NCBI RefSeq assembly: GCF_902729405.1
Contig: NZ_LR746496.1
Coordinates: 2,604,001-2,668,000 of the forward strand
Direction of reading: 5' to 3'
Origin: Acididesulfobacillus acetoxydans
GTDB taxonomy: Bacteria; Bacillota; Desulfitobacteriia; Desulfitobacteriales; Desulfitobacteriaceae
DNA length: 64,000 bases
Made by a program: the position numbers and the translations under genes. Position 1 is the stretch's first letter; each line of letters begins with the position of its first letter. Below are positions 1 through 8,812 of this stretch, piece after piece. The notes beneath the pieces are model-generated. The model was given only the letters and a program-made list of their open reading frames with translations, was not told where the DNA came from and did not search any database.

Positions 1-1
1 A

Positions 2-1438
2 GGTGGGGCCAGGACGGCGCTATTCAATTGGCTCTTTGCGCGCCACAACAGGGGTAAACTGGTTCTTCGCATCGAAGATACAGACAGCAACCGAATGAAA
101 GAAGATTCGGTTGCGCAAATTCTCGGCAGCCTGCGCTGGTTGGGAGTGGATTGGGACGAAGGGCCGGAAAAGGGGGGAGATTACGGGCCATATTACCAAT
201 CACAGCGGCAGGAATTCTATACTGCCGCAGCCAAAGCCCTAGTTGAAGAAGGCAAAGCCTATTATTGCTTTTGCAGCGAGGAGGAACTGGCGGCGGAACG
301 CGAGGTGCGGCGCCGGGAAGGTTTGCCTCTTCTCTACAGCGGCAAATGCCGTTCTCTGGCTGCCAGTGAAGTTCGGGGGAGACTGGAGCAGGGGCTGAAA
401 CCGGTTATTCGCCTCAAAGTGCCGGAGTGCGATCGGATCTTGGTAAAGGATATGATACGCGGGACCGTCAGTTTTCCCCGGGACCAGTTCGATGACTTCA
501 TTATCGTAAAATCGAACGGTTTGCCGGCCTACAATTTTGCCTGTGTGGTGGATGATCATGCCATGCGGATCAGCCATGTCATCAGAGCTGAGGAACATTT
601 GCCCAATACCCCTAAGCAACAGCTGATTTATGAGGCTTTGGCTTACGAAATTCCCCAATTTGCCCATTTGTCTATGATCCTGGCACCTGACCGGAGCAAG
701 CTGAGCAAGCGACACGGAGCGACTTCGGTCAGCGAATTCAAAGAGATGGGCTGCTTGCCGGAAGCCGTGGCTAATTATTTGACACTTCTCGGTTGGTCTC
801 CGGCCGAAGAGCAAGGGGAGATCATATCTCCGGCGGAGGTTGTTCCGTCGTTTTCCCTGGAGAAGGTTTCTAAGACAGCGGCCATATACGATTTACAGAA
901 GTTGTTCTGGCTCAACGGCCGCTACATTACGGATTGTGACTTAGAGAAGCTGGCACTCCAGGCAGTGCCCTTTCTCCTTGAGGAAGGGATCCTGTCCCCA
1001 TTCGAGGCGGAACAAAACCATGGCTACATCTTATCTGTTCTCCGGACTGTCAGGGACCGGGTGAAGACTCTGAAGGAGCTGGCGGAGGCCAGTCGCTACT
1101 TTTTCCGGGATATCGAAGGATATGAGGAAAAAGGCAAAGAGAAATACTTCGGTCGGCCGGGCGCGGCTGATCTGCTCGCCCAAGGGAGAGAGCGCTTGGC
1201 CGAGGTTGAGGTCTTCACGGCGGAAAATACGGAGCGGGCTTATCGCGACTTGATCGCGGAATTAGCCATCAAGGGTGGGCAACTTATTCACCCGACCAGA
1301 CTTGCCCTGACGGGGCGCACCGTGAGCCCCGGTTTGTTTGAAGTCATGGGTGTGCTGGGTCGGGAGAGATGCCTGGACCGTCTTGAACAGGCGGTTAAAT
1401 TCACTAGATTGTATAATGCTGAGAAAAAGGAAACCTAA
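2..1438 (+). CDS. gltX: Glutamyl-tRNA synthetase, 5' end outside window
   Basis: Charges tRNA-Glu with glutamate in the cytoplasm. The reading frame is open from base 2, so the gene starts upstream of the window. The visible N-terminus reads GGARTALFNWLFARH, which normally follows the HIGH-type motif of class I synthetases, then LRIEDTDSNR. The second ATP-binding motif KLSKRHGA (KMSKS type) is present, followed by the helical anticodon-binding domain. About 478 residues are visible, so only a short N-terminal piece is missing. tRNA-Glu(CTC) lies 300 bp downstream. Glu-tRNA is also the substrate of the HemA encoded at 28081, so this gene feeds both translation and the heme cluster. Identification is secure; whether it is a discriminating or non-discriminating enzyme cannot be told. 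Confidence 0.96.
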   Translation, partial: GGARTALFNWLFARHNRGKLVLRIEDTDSNRMKEDSVAQILGSLRWLGVDWDEGPEKGGDYGPYYQSQRQEFYTAAAKALVEEGKAYYCFCSEEELAAEREVRRREGLPLLYSGKCRSLAASEVRGRLEQGLKPVIRLKVPECDRILVKDMIRGTVSFPRDQFDDFIIVKSNGLPAYNFACVVDDHAMRISHVIRAEEHLPNTPKQQLIYEALAYEIPQFAHLSMILAPDRSKLSKRHGATSVSEFKEMGCLPEAVANYLTLLGWSPAEEQGEIISPAEVVPSFSLEKVSKTAAIYDLQKLFWLNGRYITDCDLEKLALQAVPFLLEEGILSPFEAEQNHGYILSVLRTVRDRVKTLKELAEASRYFFRDIEGYEEKGKEKYFGRPGAADLLAQGRERLAEVEVFTAENTERAYRDLIAELAIKGGQLIHPTRLALTGRTVSPGLFEVMGVLGRERCLDRLEQAVKFTRLYNAEKKET

Positions 1439-1741
1439 GGCAGGTAAACGGCGAAAAGTGCCGCTAATGATAAGATAACGGATGTTTGCGGGCATTGCCT
1501 TTGGCGAATATAAAGTATAACATAAAGTCTTGCATGGGCGTGGAGGTTGGGTTCCCCAACTCGTGAAAGAACGGCGTCGGTCGCGGGCTGATGATGATGC
1601 CGGGATGACGTTTGAGGTTGCATGTCGTGGCCCATAGACCGCAGTCGGCCTCGACCCGGGCGTAATCATTGAAGCTGGGTGATGGGGCGGCGGGTTTGTG
1701 TTTTTAGCAGATTCGTGTATAATTGTATAAGGTTGTAGTTT
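1439..1741. other. Spacer between gltX and tRNA-Glu, possibly structured
   Basis: No convincing gene. The stretch is GC-rich, with a perfect small hairpin (AGGTTGGG/CCCAACT type, about 1543-1562) and a longer-range complementarity (ATGGGC near 1535-1545 with GCCCAT near 1630-1640). A sequence resembling a -10 region (TATAAAGTATAACAT) lies near 1508-1524. It could hold a small RNA or simply be spacer; I could not fold it or match it to a known RNA family. Open frames on the minus strand here lack ribosome binding sites and recognisable protein sequence. Confidence 0.3.
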
Positions 1742-1817
1742 GGCCCCATGGTCAAGAGGCCTAAGACGCTGCCCTCTCACGGCAGAAACAGGGGTTCGAA
1801 TCCCCTTGGGGCTACCA
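1742..1817 (+). tRNA. tRNA-Glu(CTC)
   Basis: A 76-nt cloverleaf with encoded CCA end. The acceptor stem is GGCCCCA with TGGGGCT (G1-U72 wobble). The anticodon stem CTGCC/GGCAG (1769-1773, 1781-1785) encloses loop CTCTCAC with anticodon CTC at 1776-1778. The T arm contains GGTTCGAATCC. It lies downstream of gltX. Glu-tRNA is consumed by HemA in the C5 heme pathway as well as by translation. Confidence 0.96.
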
Positions 1818-1826
1818 GAAAAATAC

Positions 1827-1866
1827 CATCTACGGACAGAAGTTCTATCCGTAGATGTTTTCTTTT
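1827..1866 (+). terminator. Intrinsic terminator after tRNA-Glu
   Basis: A perfect 10-bp inverted repeat CATCTACGGA / TCCGTAGATG (1827-1836, 1848-1857) with an 11-nt loop, followed directly by TTTTCTTTT. It begins 9 bases after the tRNA CCA end, so it very probably terminates the tRNA transcript. Confidence 0.85.
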
Positions 1867-2020
1867 GCGAAAACAAAAGCATCTTTCACAAGCCCTAAAG
1901 GTAGCTTGTAAGCAGGCTAAAAGTGCGCTAAAATTGGTCATGAATGGATGGGGTGAAACCTAGCCGAAAATTAACGGAAGAATGTGGAATAATATTTAGT
2001 GCAGGGAAGTGTGTGGGTTT

Positions 2021-2596
2021 ATGCCTATACCGGAAGCGAAGAGAAAATATACCTATGCGGATTATCTAACGTGGCCGGAAGGGGACAGATGGGAGATTAT
2101 CGACGGAGTGCCTTATATGCAGGTAGCTCCCATTTGGCAGCATCAAAGTGTATCAAGAGAATTGCTTAGACAGTTCTCTAATTACTTGCTTCATAAGCCT
2201 TGCCAAGTATTTGCGTCACCGTTTGACTTGCGTTTATCAAACTTGGACACAAAAGATGAAGATACAACCGAAGTTTATCAGCCGGATTTGACGATTATTT
2301 GTGATAAAGACAAGTTGAGTAAAACGGGTTTTTGTGGCGTACCCGAAATGGTCATTGAAATACTTTCACCATCTACAGCAAAAACCGATAAGCTGTTAAA
2401 GTTCAATGCTTACGAAAGTTTTGGAGTTAAAGAATATTGGATTGTGGAACCAGACACGAAACTCGTAAATGCATTTATTTTACAAGGGGACGGGAGATAC
2501 GGAAGAATCGAGGTATATACTGAGGACGATGAAGTAAAGGTGTCTATTTTCCCAGATTTTGCGATCGATCTCAAGTTAGTGTTCGAAGGTGTTTAG
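2021..2596 (+). CDS. Uma2-family (DUF820) putative restriction-endonuclease-like protein
   Basis: A 191-residue protein of the Uma2/DUF820 family, which has a PD-(D/E)XK nuclease fold and is common in Firmicutes and cyanobacteria with no settled function. Family landmarks are YTYADYLTWPEGDRWEIIDG at the N-terminus, QPDLTIICD (catalytic Asp), PEMVIEILSPST (catalytic Glu), then K-x-Y and KEYWIVEPDTK near the C-terminus. A GTG start at 2009 is possible, but AGGGAAG at 2003-2009 fits the ATG at 2021 better. The gene is more AT-rich than its neighbours and stands alone between a tRNA terminator and minus-strand genes, which is compatible with acquisition by transfer. The actual substrate is unknown. 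Confidence 0.85.
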   Translation: MPIPEAKRKYTYADYLTWPEGDRWEIIDGVPYMQVAPIWQHQSVSRELLRQFSNYLLHKPCQVFASPFDLRLSNLDTKDEDTTEVYQPDLTIICDKDKLSKTGFCGVPEMVIEILSPSTAKTDKLLKFNAYESFGVKEYWIVEPDTKLVNAFILQGDGRYGRIEVYTEDDEVKVSIFPDFAIDLKLVFEGV

Positions 2597-2655
2597 GGAG
2601 CTCATGCGGAAGTGACTGGTTTCATTGGCGGGCAGTCCATTTAAACGGATGATGG

Positions 2656-3696
2656 TCAGTGCGCATGTCCCTGATCGTCCTCAGATCCTTTCCAGAGTTT
2701 ATCCTGGCAGAGCAGGGAAGTGCAGGGACACTGGGCGGTTTCCAATTCGATGGTGGCGTGGGAGATGTTAAAGGTTTGCCGAAGATAGGCCTTTATCTCA
2801 TCGATTAAACTCAGGCCTGCGGAGAGGGAGCTGTTGGGCTCTATGACCAGGTGGCAGCTGAGGGCTACCCGTTCCGGCGTGACACTCCAGACATGCAGGT
2901 CATGCAGACTGCAAACTCCGGGGAGGGTTTTGACGAAGGCCAAGAGCGGCTCCGCTTGAAAATCGACGGGTGTTCCCTCCATGAGGATGTGCAGGGTTTC
3001 CTTTACAATTCTCCAGGCCCCCCAAGCGACCAGGAAAGCGATGAGTACAGAGAGGATGGGGTCGATAATGTACCAATGCGTCACCTGCATGACTACCCCA
3101 CCCAAGATTACTCCGGCCGAGGCGGCCGCATCTCCCAGGACGTGCAGCAGAGCGGAACGGATGTTCAGGTTACCCTCGCCTCCGCGGAAGCCCAGGGCAA
3201 TGCCTAAATTGACCAGGATACCGACTCCGGCGCTGATGTACATAATCGTGCTTTGTACGGGTTCCGGATGTTGCAGGCGGTGGAAAGCCTCAATCAGGAT
3301 GATGAGCGCGATGACGATCAGGGTCACGGAATTGGCCAGAGCCGCCAGGATGCCTGTGCGGTGATAGCCAAAAGTGTGCTTTAGGGTCGGAGATTTCTGC
3401 GCCTGAACAGCGGCGAACCAGGCCAGGCCCAAAGCCGCGACATCTGTGAGGACGTGGCCGGCATCGCTGAGAAGGGCCAGGCTGTTGGCCAGGCTGCCGC
3501 CGATGACTTCGACGGCCAGGATGATCATGGTAGCCCAAAAAGCCCATTTCAGTCGATCTCCGCTCGCGTGCACGTGCCCGCCCAGTCCCCCGTGCTTATG
3601 GCTGTGGCCGTCCTCGTGGTTGTGACTGTGCTCATGATCATGCTTATAATCATCTTTATGATCAGGCGCTGTTGCAATCATTTTGCCTTCAGACAT
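2656..3696 (-). CDS. czcD: Cation diffusion facilitator (CzcD/ZitB-like metal exporter)
   Basis: Proton-coupled efflux of divalent metals (Zn/Cd/Co type) across the cytoplasmic membrane. The 346-residue protein begins with a His/Asp-rich cytoplasmic segment (about residues 10-45), typical of zinc-binding tails, then six membrane helices. HVLTDVAALGLAWFA (helix II) and HVLGDAAASAGVILGG (helix V) carry the paired HxxxD metal-site residues. A C-terminal cytoplasmic domain contains DLHVWSVTPERVALSCH. The ATG at 3696 has GGGAGGTG just upstream. The frame extends further upstream, but that part is low-complexity and has no better start. It lies downstream of the ArsR-type repressor on the same strand, so the pair looks like a metal-inducible resistance operon. 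Confidence 0.92.
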   Translation of the reverse strand: MSEGKMIATAPDHKDDYKHDHEHSHNHEDGHSHKHGGLGGHVHASGDRLKWAFWATMIILAVEVIGGSLANSLALLSDAGHVLTDVAALGLAWFAAVQAQKSPTLKHTFGYHRTGILAALANSVTLIVIALIILIEAFHRLQHPEPVQSTIMYISAGVGILVNLGIALGFRGGEGNLNIRSALLHVLGDAAASAGVILGGVVMQVTHWYIIDPILSVLIAFLVAWGAWRIVKETLHILMEGTPVDFQAEPLLAFVKTLPGVCSLHDLHVWSVTPERVALSCHLVIEPNSSLSAGLSLIDEIKAYLRQTFNISHATIELETAQCPCTSLLCQDKLWKGSEDDQGHAH

Positions 3697-3851
3697 GTCA
3701 AAGCACCTCCCTCTCTCATTAAGAATCAGGAAAAGAATAAGAACAAAAATGAAAATAAGAGTAGGAATCCGAAACCGGAGACTCTGAATCTCCCCCTGGC
3801 TCAAGCCGGTTAAAGCGGTTAAAGCCAGGGGCATGCGGCTGAGATTTTTGG

Positions 3852-4232
3852 TCAGTAGGCTCGGGGCTGTTCAGCCCTCAGATGGGCACTGTGTTCCAGG
3901 GCCTTTTCCAAAATTAGGCGTACATGCTCGTCGCTGAGGGAGTAGTGGACCGACTTGCCTTCGCGGCGTGAACGGGCGAGGCCCATGTTTTTCAGCAGCC
4001 GCAGATGATGGGAAGCGGCTGCCGCGGTGAGAGAAGTGATGAGTGCCACATCGCAGACGCAGAGGTCCGGTTCCTGCAGCAAAGCGTAGATAATCTTGAC
4101 GCGGGTTTCATCGGCCAGGGCTTTAAAGATCGGGGTTACACCGTCAGTCAGGCTGATTGCCCGGCGCAGTTCCGCCAGGCGTTGCGGAGTATGGCAAGGC
4201 GTGTCACAGGCCGGGTGGTCGAAACTCGTCAT
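3852..4232 (-). CDS. ArsR/SmtB-family metal-responsive repressor, CadC-like
   Basis: A 126-residue winged-helix repressor expected to leave DNA when it binds Cd/Pb/Zn-type ions. Two metal sites known from CadC are visible. One is an alpha3N-type thiolate site: N-terminal Cys9 and Cys13 in PACDTPC plus DLCVCD. The other is an alpha5 site at the dimer interface, SDEHVRLILEKALEHSAH, with Asp-x-His, then His 11 residues later and His 14 residues later (CadC has Glu at that last position). The helix-turn-helix is TSLTAAAASHHLRLLKNMGL. The ATG at 4232 is preceded by AGGGGG. The gene precedes the CDF exporter and has its own promoter and palindromic operator near 4330-4359. The family is certain; the exact inducing metal is inferred. 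Confidence 0.92.
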   Translation of the reverse strand: MTSFDHPACDTPCHTPQRLAELRRAISLTDGVTPIFKALADETRVKIIYALLQEPDLCVCDVALITSLTAAAASHHLRLLKNMGLARSRREGKSVHYSLSDEHVRLILEKALEHSAHLRAEQPRAY

Positions 4233-4329
4233 CTGCGTGCCCCCTTATTTACCAGGCTATTAGAAATTGTTGCGGGTAGAAATCATATGGCAAGAACCGG
4301 GTTAGAACGACGGGTCACTGCCCGCTTTT

Positions 4330-4357
4330 ATTATAACATTTACTTGAATGTTTGCAA
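4330..4357 (-). promoter_or_regulatory. Sigma-A promoter of the arsR-czcD operon
   Basis: Read on the minus strand: TTGCAA (4357-4352), a 16-nt spacer, then TATAAT (4335-4330). The perfect -10 lies about 100 bp upstream of the repressor start. The spacer and -35 overlap the palindrome at 4342-4359, as expected for repression by the encoded ArsR protein. Confidence 0.75.
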
Positions 4358-4359
4358 GT
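4342..4359. promoter_or_regulatory. Palindromic operator candidate for the ArsR-type repressor
   Basis: ACTTG-N8-CAAGT (4342-4346 and 4355-4359), an 18-bp inverted repeat inside the minus-strand promoter. A plus-strand promoter-like sequence also overlaps it: TTGAAT at 4344 and TATGCT at 4368, with an 18-bp spacer. The site could therefore control both the exporter operon and the ABC transporter genes that start at 4515. The position and symmetry are seen; operator function is inferred. Confidence 0.6.
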
Positions 4360-4514
4360 AAAATTATTATGCTCAAAGATAAATCACGGAGAAAATATTA
4401 CACACGGTTTACGCTCGACGGCAAGAACCTTAACAGAACCGGAAATCAGCCTTTACACTTCAGTGCTATCATGTTCTGGAGCTGATTTAAAGTTTTTGAA
4501 AGGGAGGTTTATTC

Positions 4515-5594
4515 TTGAGACAGGTGAACAGAAAGAGACCTTACGCCAGGATTCTACCCCTGCTGGTTATCATCTCGGTGATTGTGGCAGCCACAGTGAC
4601 GGGCTGCGGCACTTCTACCGGCTCCGCGGCCCCTGCGTCGGCCGCGCCGGCGAAACAATTGGTGTTCTATTCGGCTCAGGGCTATGACAGCGCGATGGCT
4701 AAGGCTTTCCAAGCGAAGACAGGGATCCAGGTCAAGCTGGTAGACGACTCTACCGGAAAAATTGTGGCCAAGATCGATGCCGAGCGCTCCAATCCCCACT
4801 GGGATGTCGCCTGGTTTGACGGGGATTCAACCATGCAAGGTTTGGACAATGAAGGCATGCTGCTGCAGAACTGGACCCCCAAGGATGTAAGCAATTTGAC
4901 AGCTTTGGGGCAGTCCCTGGTTCCGGCGGACAAAGCCTATTATCCCGCGTCAGTGACGGCGGCGGCTGCGATCGGGGTCAATACCAAACTGCTGTCCCCG
5001 GACCAATATCCCAAGGATTGGCGCGACCTCTTGACTCCGGTCTTCAAGAATTCCCTGGCGATGAATGACCCCAGCATCTCCGGTCCCACCTACCCTTACG
5101 TGGCCGGTATCATGGATATCATGGGGACTGCGCAGGGTAAGCAGTATTTTCAAGACCTCAAGGCCAACGGTTTAAGGGTTTTCCCGACCAATGACAACAC
5201 GCTCAAGGCACTTCTCGCCGGTCAGGTCAAGGCTGTGACGATTCAGGATTCCGCCCTGGCAGCGGCAGAGGTCAAGGGAGACCCCATTAAAATCATCTAT
5301 CCTTCGTCGGGAGTATTCACCCTGCCGGGTGTGATTGCCATTAACAAAAATGCTCCCGATATGGCTGCGGCCAAACAGTTTGTAGAATACGTGCTATCTC
5401 CCGCCGGGCAAAAAGTCATGGCCGACGTGAAAAACGGGGGAGGGGACTCCTATTTTAACCCTGTGATTAACGGTATCCAACCGAATCCGGCCCGGCAGCA
5501 GAGCGGGATCAACTGGGTTAAAGTCGATCCCATCAAGGCAGCGAAAGATGAAAACAGTTTGAAGAAGTGGTTCCATGATAACATCGTCCAATAA
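4515..5594 (+). CDS. Ferric-type ABC transporter substrate-binding lipoprotein
   Basis: Captures a substrate outside the membrane and delivers it to the permease at 5575. The 359-residue protein starts with a lipoprotein signal: basic RKRPYARI, a hydrophobic core and the lipobox VTGC (Cys near residue 31). The mature part LVFYSAQGYDSAMAKAFQAKTGIQVKLV is typical of the AfuA/FbpA (Fe3+) and 2-aminoethylphosphonate binding families. The TTG start at 4515 has GGGAGG 8 nt upstream. It overlaps the permease start by 20 nt, so the genes are translationally coupled. Iron is the family-level guess; phosphonate, thiamine or another solute cannot be excluded. A divergent CadC-like regulator upstream favours a metal. 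Confidence 0.88.
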   Translation: MRQVNRKRPYARILPLLVIISVIVAATVTGCGTSTGSAAPASAAPAKQLVFYSAQGYDSAMAKAFQAKTGIQVKLVDDSTGKIVAKIDAERSNPHWDVAWFDGDSTMQGLDNEGMLLQNWTPKDVSNLTALGQSLVPADKAYYPASVTAAAAIGVNTKLLSPDQYPKDWRDLLTPVFKNSLAMNDPSISGPTYPYVAGIMDIMGTAQGKQYFQDLKANGLRVFPTNDNTLKALLAGQVKAVTIQDSALAAAEVKGDPIKIIYPSSGVFTLPGVIAINKNAPDMAAAKQFVEYVLSPAGQKVMADVKNGGGDSYFNPVINGIQPNPARQQSGINWVKVDPIKAAKDENSLKKWFHDNIVQ

Positions 5595-7365
5595 GGCGGA
5601 ACATACCAAGGCAGAGCATATCGGTTCACGTCTTCGGCACTGGGGATCCGGTGCCGGGGACGTGCCTGGGGCCATACTCCTCGTGGTTTTAATAGCCTAT
5701 CCTTTAGCGACGCTTTTGGGGCAGGCTCTTTTGCCCCACCTCTTCAGCAAACCTATGAGCCTGCTCCCTTCTTTAGCGCCGTTGCGGAGCGTATTTGGGA
5801 GCAAACTGAACCTGGAGGCGCTGGTCAATTCGTTATCTATCGGCTTGGCCGAGGCCGTTCTGGCCATTGCCCTGGGTTCCTTTAGCGCTCTGGCTCTGGC
5901 CCGAGTGCCGCGGAAGGTAGGAGTGGTTCTGGATGCCTTCATCTGGGTAGTGTTTTTTGTCCCGTCCTATGTCATTGCCCAAGGCTGGGTTATACTCATG
6001 CAGGATAAAGGTATTTTAGCGCAGTTGACCGGCCTGCCTAACGGTTGGTCTGCTTGGTTTTTTACCCGTTTCGGCTTAGTTTTAATCATGGGCCTGCGCT
6101 ATTTTCCTTATGTGCATTTTGGTATGCAGGAGGCCTTGCTGCACATCAACCAGGATCTGGTGCAAGCAGGACGCGCAGCCGGTGCCGGCCGCCGGCAAAT
6201 CATGACCAAGATTATTTTACCGCTCTTGACTCCGGCGTGGCTGGCCGGGGGGTCGATCGCTTTTGCCGAGGGGTTCGGGGACTTCGGGATTGCCGCGGCC
6301 ATTACCCCGCAGGCCCACATCCCGATGGCGACCTACCAGATTTATGCCTCGCTCAGTGAAGCCCCGGTCAATTACCCGGCGGCCGCGGGCATGTCTATGG
6401 TAGTGGTGCTCGTGACAGCCGCCGCCATCGTGCTTCAGTTTTGGTGGCTGAAAAAGAGAAATTACAATACGCTTTCCTCGGCGGCAAGCAGGGATCCGGC
6501 CGGGGGCAGCAACCGCCGGAGTATGGCGGTCGGGGTAGCCGCACTGCTTTTCGTTGCCCTCTTTTTGCCTTTGGGGGCGACGCTCTGCGCCTCTCTTTGG
6601 AAGACGTGGAGCGGAGGAATGAGCGCAGGCAATTGGACCTTGAGTCACTACTTCCGGGCTTTGCGTCTGGGGGGGGACGGCTGGCAGGCGTTGGGGCGTT
6701 CGCTTGAATATTCCCTGGTCACGGCTTTCCTCACGATGTCCATGGCCCTGGTGGTAGGTTTTCAGATGTCGTTTAAGGACTCGAGGCTGAGCCGCCTGTT
6801 GAACATTTTGACCATGTCGGTAATCGCTGTGCCGGGTATTGTCTTGGCGGCGTCTTTCATTTTTGCCTGGAACGCGGTTTGGCTCATTCCCATTCATCTG
6901 GTTTTGTACGGGACGCCCGTATGTCTGGCCATGGCCTACATCGCCTCCAGCCTCCCTTATGCCATCAGGCTGGAGGTCGGAGCCATGAGTCAGCTGCCCG
7001 CCAACATTCTCAAGGCGGCAGAATCCTTTGGGGCCCGGAACCGCACCGTTATCAGGAAAATCGTCCTCCCTTTGGTACGGGGGACGGCCATTTCAACGTT
7101 TTTCATGACGTTTACGGGGGTTATGTTTGAACTGCCGGCTTCGTCGTTGCTTTACCCTCCGGGGCAGCCGACGTTTTCGGTATTAATTCAATCGAAATTT
7201 GACAATTTTGATTGGTCGGGGGGAGCCGCGCTGACTGTTATCGGACTGGTTGTGGTATTCGCGGCCTATGGCCTGGGGCGCTGTCTGGTTTATTACAGTG
7301 CCCGGGTTCGGGCCGAAAAAGCTCAACAGGCTGACAGGGACATGGTCCCGGCGGCTGGCGGCTAA
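5575..7365 (+). CDS. Ferric-type ABC transporter permease, two fused domains
   Basis: A 596-residue membrane protein of the FbpB/SfuB type, in which two binding-protein-dependent permease domains are fused. Each half carries an EAA-type coupling loop for the ATPase: QAGRAAGAGRRQIMTKIILP (about residues 198-217) and KAAESFGARNRTVIRKIVLP (about 480-500). It overlaps the binding protein gene by 20 nt and is followed after 160 bp by the ATPase gene, completing a BPD-type importer. About ten to twelve hydrophobic segments are visible. The substrate is as uncertain as for the binding protein. Confidence 0.9.
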   Translation: MITSSNKAEHTKAEHIGSRLRHWGSGAGDVPGAILLVVLIAYPLATLLGQALLPHLFSKPMSLLPSLAPLRSVFGSKLNLEALVNSLSIGLAEAVLAIALGSFSALALARVPRKVGVVLDAFIWVVFFVPSYVIAQGWVILMQDKGILAQLTGLPNGWSAWFFTRFGLVLIMGLRYFPYVHFGMQEALLHINQDLVQAGRAAGAGRRQIMTKIILPLLTPAWLAGGSIAFAEGFGDFGIAAAITPQAHIPMATYQIYASLSEAPVNYPAAAGMSMVVVLVTAAAIVLQFWWLKKRNYNTLSSAASRDPAGGSNRRSMAVGVAALLFVALFLPLGATLCASLWKTWSGGMSAGNWTLSHYFRALRLGGDGWQALGRSLEYSLVTAFLTMSMALVVGFQMSFKDSRLSRLLNILTMSVIAVPGIVLAASFIFAWNAVWLIPIHLVLYGTPVCLAMAYIASSLPYAIRLEVGAMSQLPANILKAAESFGARNRTVIRKIVLPLVRGTAISTFFMTFTGVMFELPASSLLYPPGQPTFSVLIQSKFDNFDWSGGAALTVIGLVVVFAAYGLGRCLVYYSARVRAEKAQQADRDMVPAAGG

Positions 7366-7448
7366 AGAACACATTTTGGTGGCGCAGGCATGTGAGCGGA
7401 TAGTTCATAAAGACGGAAGCGACGGGTGAGGAAAGACGTGGAGGGGCT

Positions 7449-7495
7449 AAGCGGCGGAGGAACGGAAGTACCGGCGGCCAAGCGGCGGAGGAACG
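7449..7495 (+). repeat. Short direct repeat before the ABC ATPase gene
   Basis: The 16-mer AAGCGGCGGAGGAACG occurs at 7449-7464 and again at 7480-7495, in the 160-bp gap between permease and ATPase genes. Each copy contains a GGAGG-like sequence. It probably arose by slippage; no function is evident. Confidence 0.7.
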
Positions 7496-7525
7496 AAATG
7501 TGGGAGCGGCCGAGAAGGAGGGTTT

Positions 7526-8662
7526 ATGAATCCTATCATTTTGGAAAATGTCAGGAAATCTTACGGCGATAAACTGGTCTTGGATCGCCTGTCTTTGGAA
7601 ATCCGGGAAGGCCGGTATGTCGCCCTCCTGGGGCCTTCGGGCTGCGGCAAAACGACCTTGATCGGCGCTCTGGCCGGACTGACTTCCATTGACGGCGGAG
7701 TGATCCGGAGGGGGGAGGAGCGCTGGTCCGCCCCGGGGTACAATCTGACGCCTGAGGCGAGAAATGTGGGCCTGGTTTTTCAAGATTACGCTCTGTGGCC
7801 TCATATGAATGTCTTTGCCAACCTGGCTTTCAGTCTGAAGATCAAAAAGAGGCCCCGCCAGGAGATCCGGCGCAGGATTGGGGAGGCGCTGGAGACCGTA
7901 CAGATGACGGGCTTTGAGAATCGTTATCCCCATCAACTTTCGGGCGGACAAAAGCAGAGAGTGGCGATTGCCCGGGCTTTGGTGGCGAAGCCCTCGCTCT
8001 TGCTGATGGATGAGCCCTTGTCCAGTCTGGATGCTCAGTTGCGGGAAACGATGCGCTGGGAGCTTTTGCGCATTATTCGGGACGCCGGCATAACCACGGT
8101 CTATGTCACTCACGATCAGGCTGAAGCCTTGAGTATGGCTGATTATGTGGTATTATTGAACCGAGGGCGCATAGAGCAGGCAGGCAGCCCCACGCAACTC
8201 TACCGGGAACCGTCGACCGTTTTTGCAGCCAATTTCCTCGGACGTTCTAACATCCTGGAGGGTCGGGTCTTGGCCGGGCTGGGGGAATATACACCTGTAG
8301 AATGTGGGGGATTCAGAATCTATAGCAGTGGCTCGCTCCCTATCGGGCAAAGAGCGAAGATAATGATCCGTCCGGCGGATATTGTGATCGACAGGCGGGA
8401 ACCAGGCCCCGGCCAACTGCTCGATGCGGTGGTGGCGCAGCGCTCGTTTCAAGGGGTTAACTGGCAGTACAGGGTGACGCTGCGGGAGGCACCTGACACC
8501 TGTCTGGAGGTGTGGGACACAGCCGAAAGAGCGGTCAGTGATGCCGTTCGGCTGTGGTTGCCGGCGGCTTGCTGCCGCCCAGTGAGCGAGAAATCTTCCG
8601 CTGTCGCAAAAGAGCCCGCAAGAGGAGCGCAGCCGGTCATAAGGGCCGAAGCTCTCGTCTGA
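7526..8662 (+). CDS. ABC transporter ATPase, FbpC/PotA-like
   Basis: Energises import by the permease encoded upstream. The 378-residue protein has Walker A GPSGCGKTT (about residue 36), Q-loop FQDYALWPHMNVF, signature LSGGQKQR, Walker B LLLMDEP and switch His in VTHDQAEALSMAD. A C-terminal regulatory TOBE-like domain follows (about residues 240-355: GRSNILEGRV, MIRPADIVI). Start ATG at 7526 follows GAAGGAGGG. The C-terminal extension after residue 355 is Ala/Glu-rich and not conserved. Within the family this is the iron/spermidine/phosphonate clade. Confidence 0.92.
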   Translation: MNPIILENVRKSYGDKLVLDRLSLEIREGRYVALLGPSGCGKTTLIGALAGLTSIDGGVIRRGEERWSAPGYNLTPEARNVGLVFQDYALWPHMNVFANLAFSLKIKKRPRQEIRRRIGEALETVQMTGFENRYPHQLSGGQKQRVAIARALVAKPSLLLMDEPLSSLDAQLRETMRWELLRIIRDAGITTVYVTHDQAEALSMADYVVLLNRGRIEQAGSPTQLYREPSTVFAANFLGRSNILEGRVLAGLGEYTPVECGGFRIYSSGSLPIGQRAKIMIRPADIVIDRREPGPGQLLDAVVAQRSFQGVNWQYRVTLREAPDTCLEVWDTAERAVSDAVRLWLPAACCRPVSEKSSAVAKEPARGAQPVIRAEALV

Positions 8663-8812
8663 AATCGGGAGGCTGAGGAAGGGACAGACGGCTGACGGGT
8701 GGAGCGGCGGACGCATACATGCTCCAAGGTTTGGGGTTTGACGGACAGTGCCTGCCAAAGCGCGACTTCGGTCATGAGTTGGGACGGCCTTGGATGAAAG
8801 GAGTGAGGTCTG

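Noticed and set aside
1439-1741. 6S RNA between gltX and tRNA-Glu
   Set aside because: Size would fit, but I could not find the long terminal stem and central bubble with confidence.
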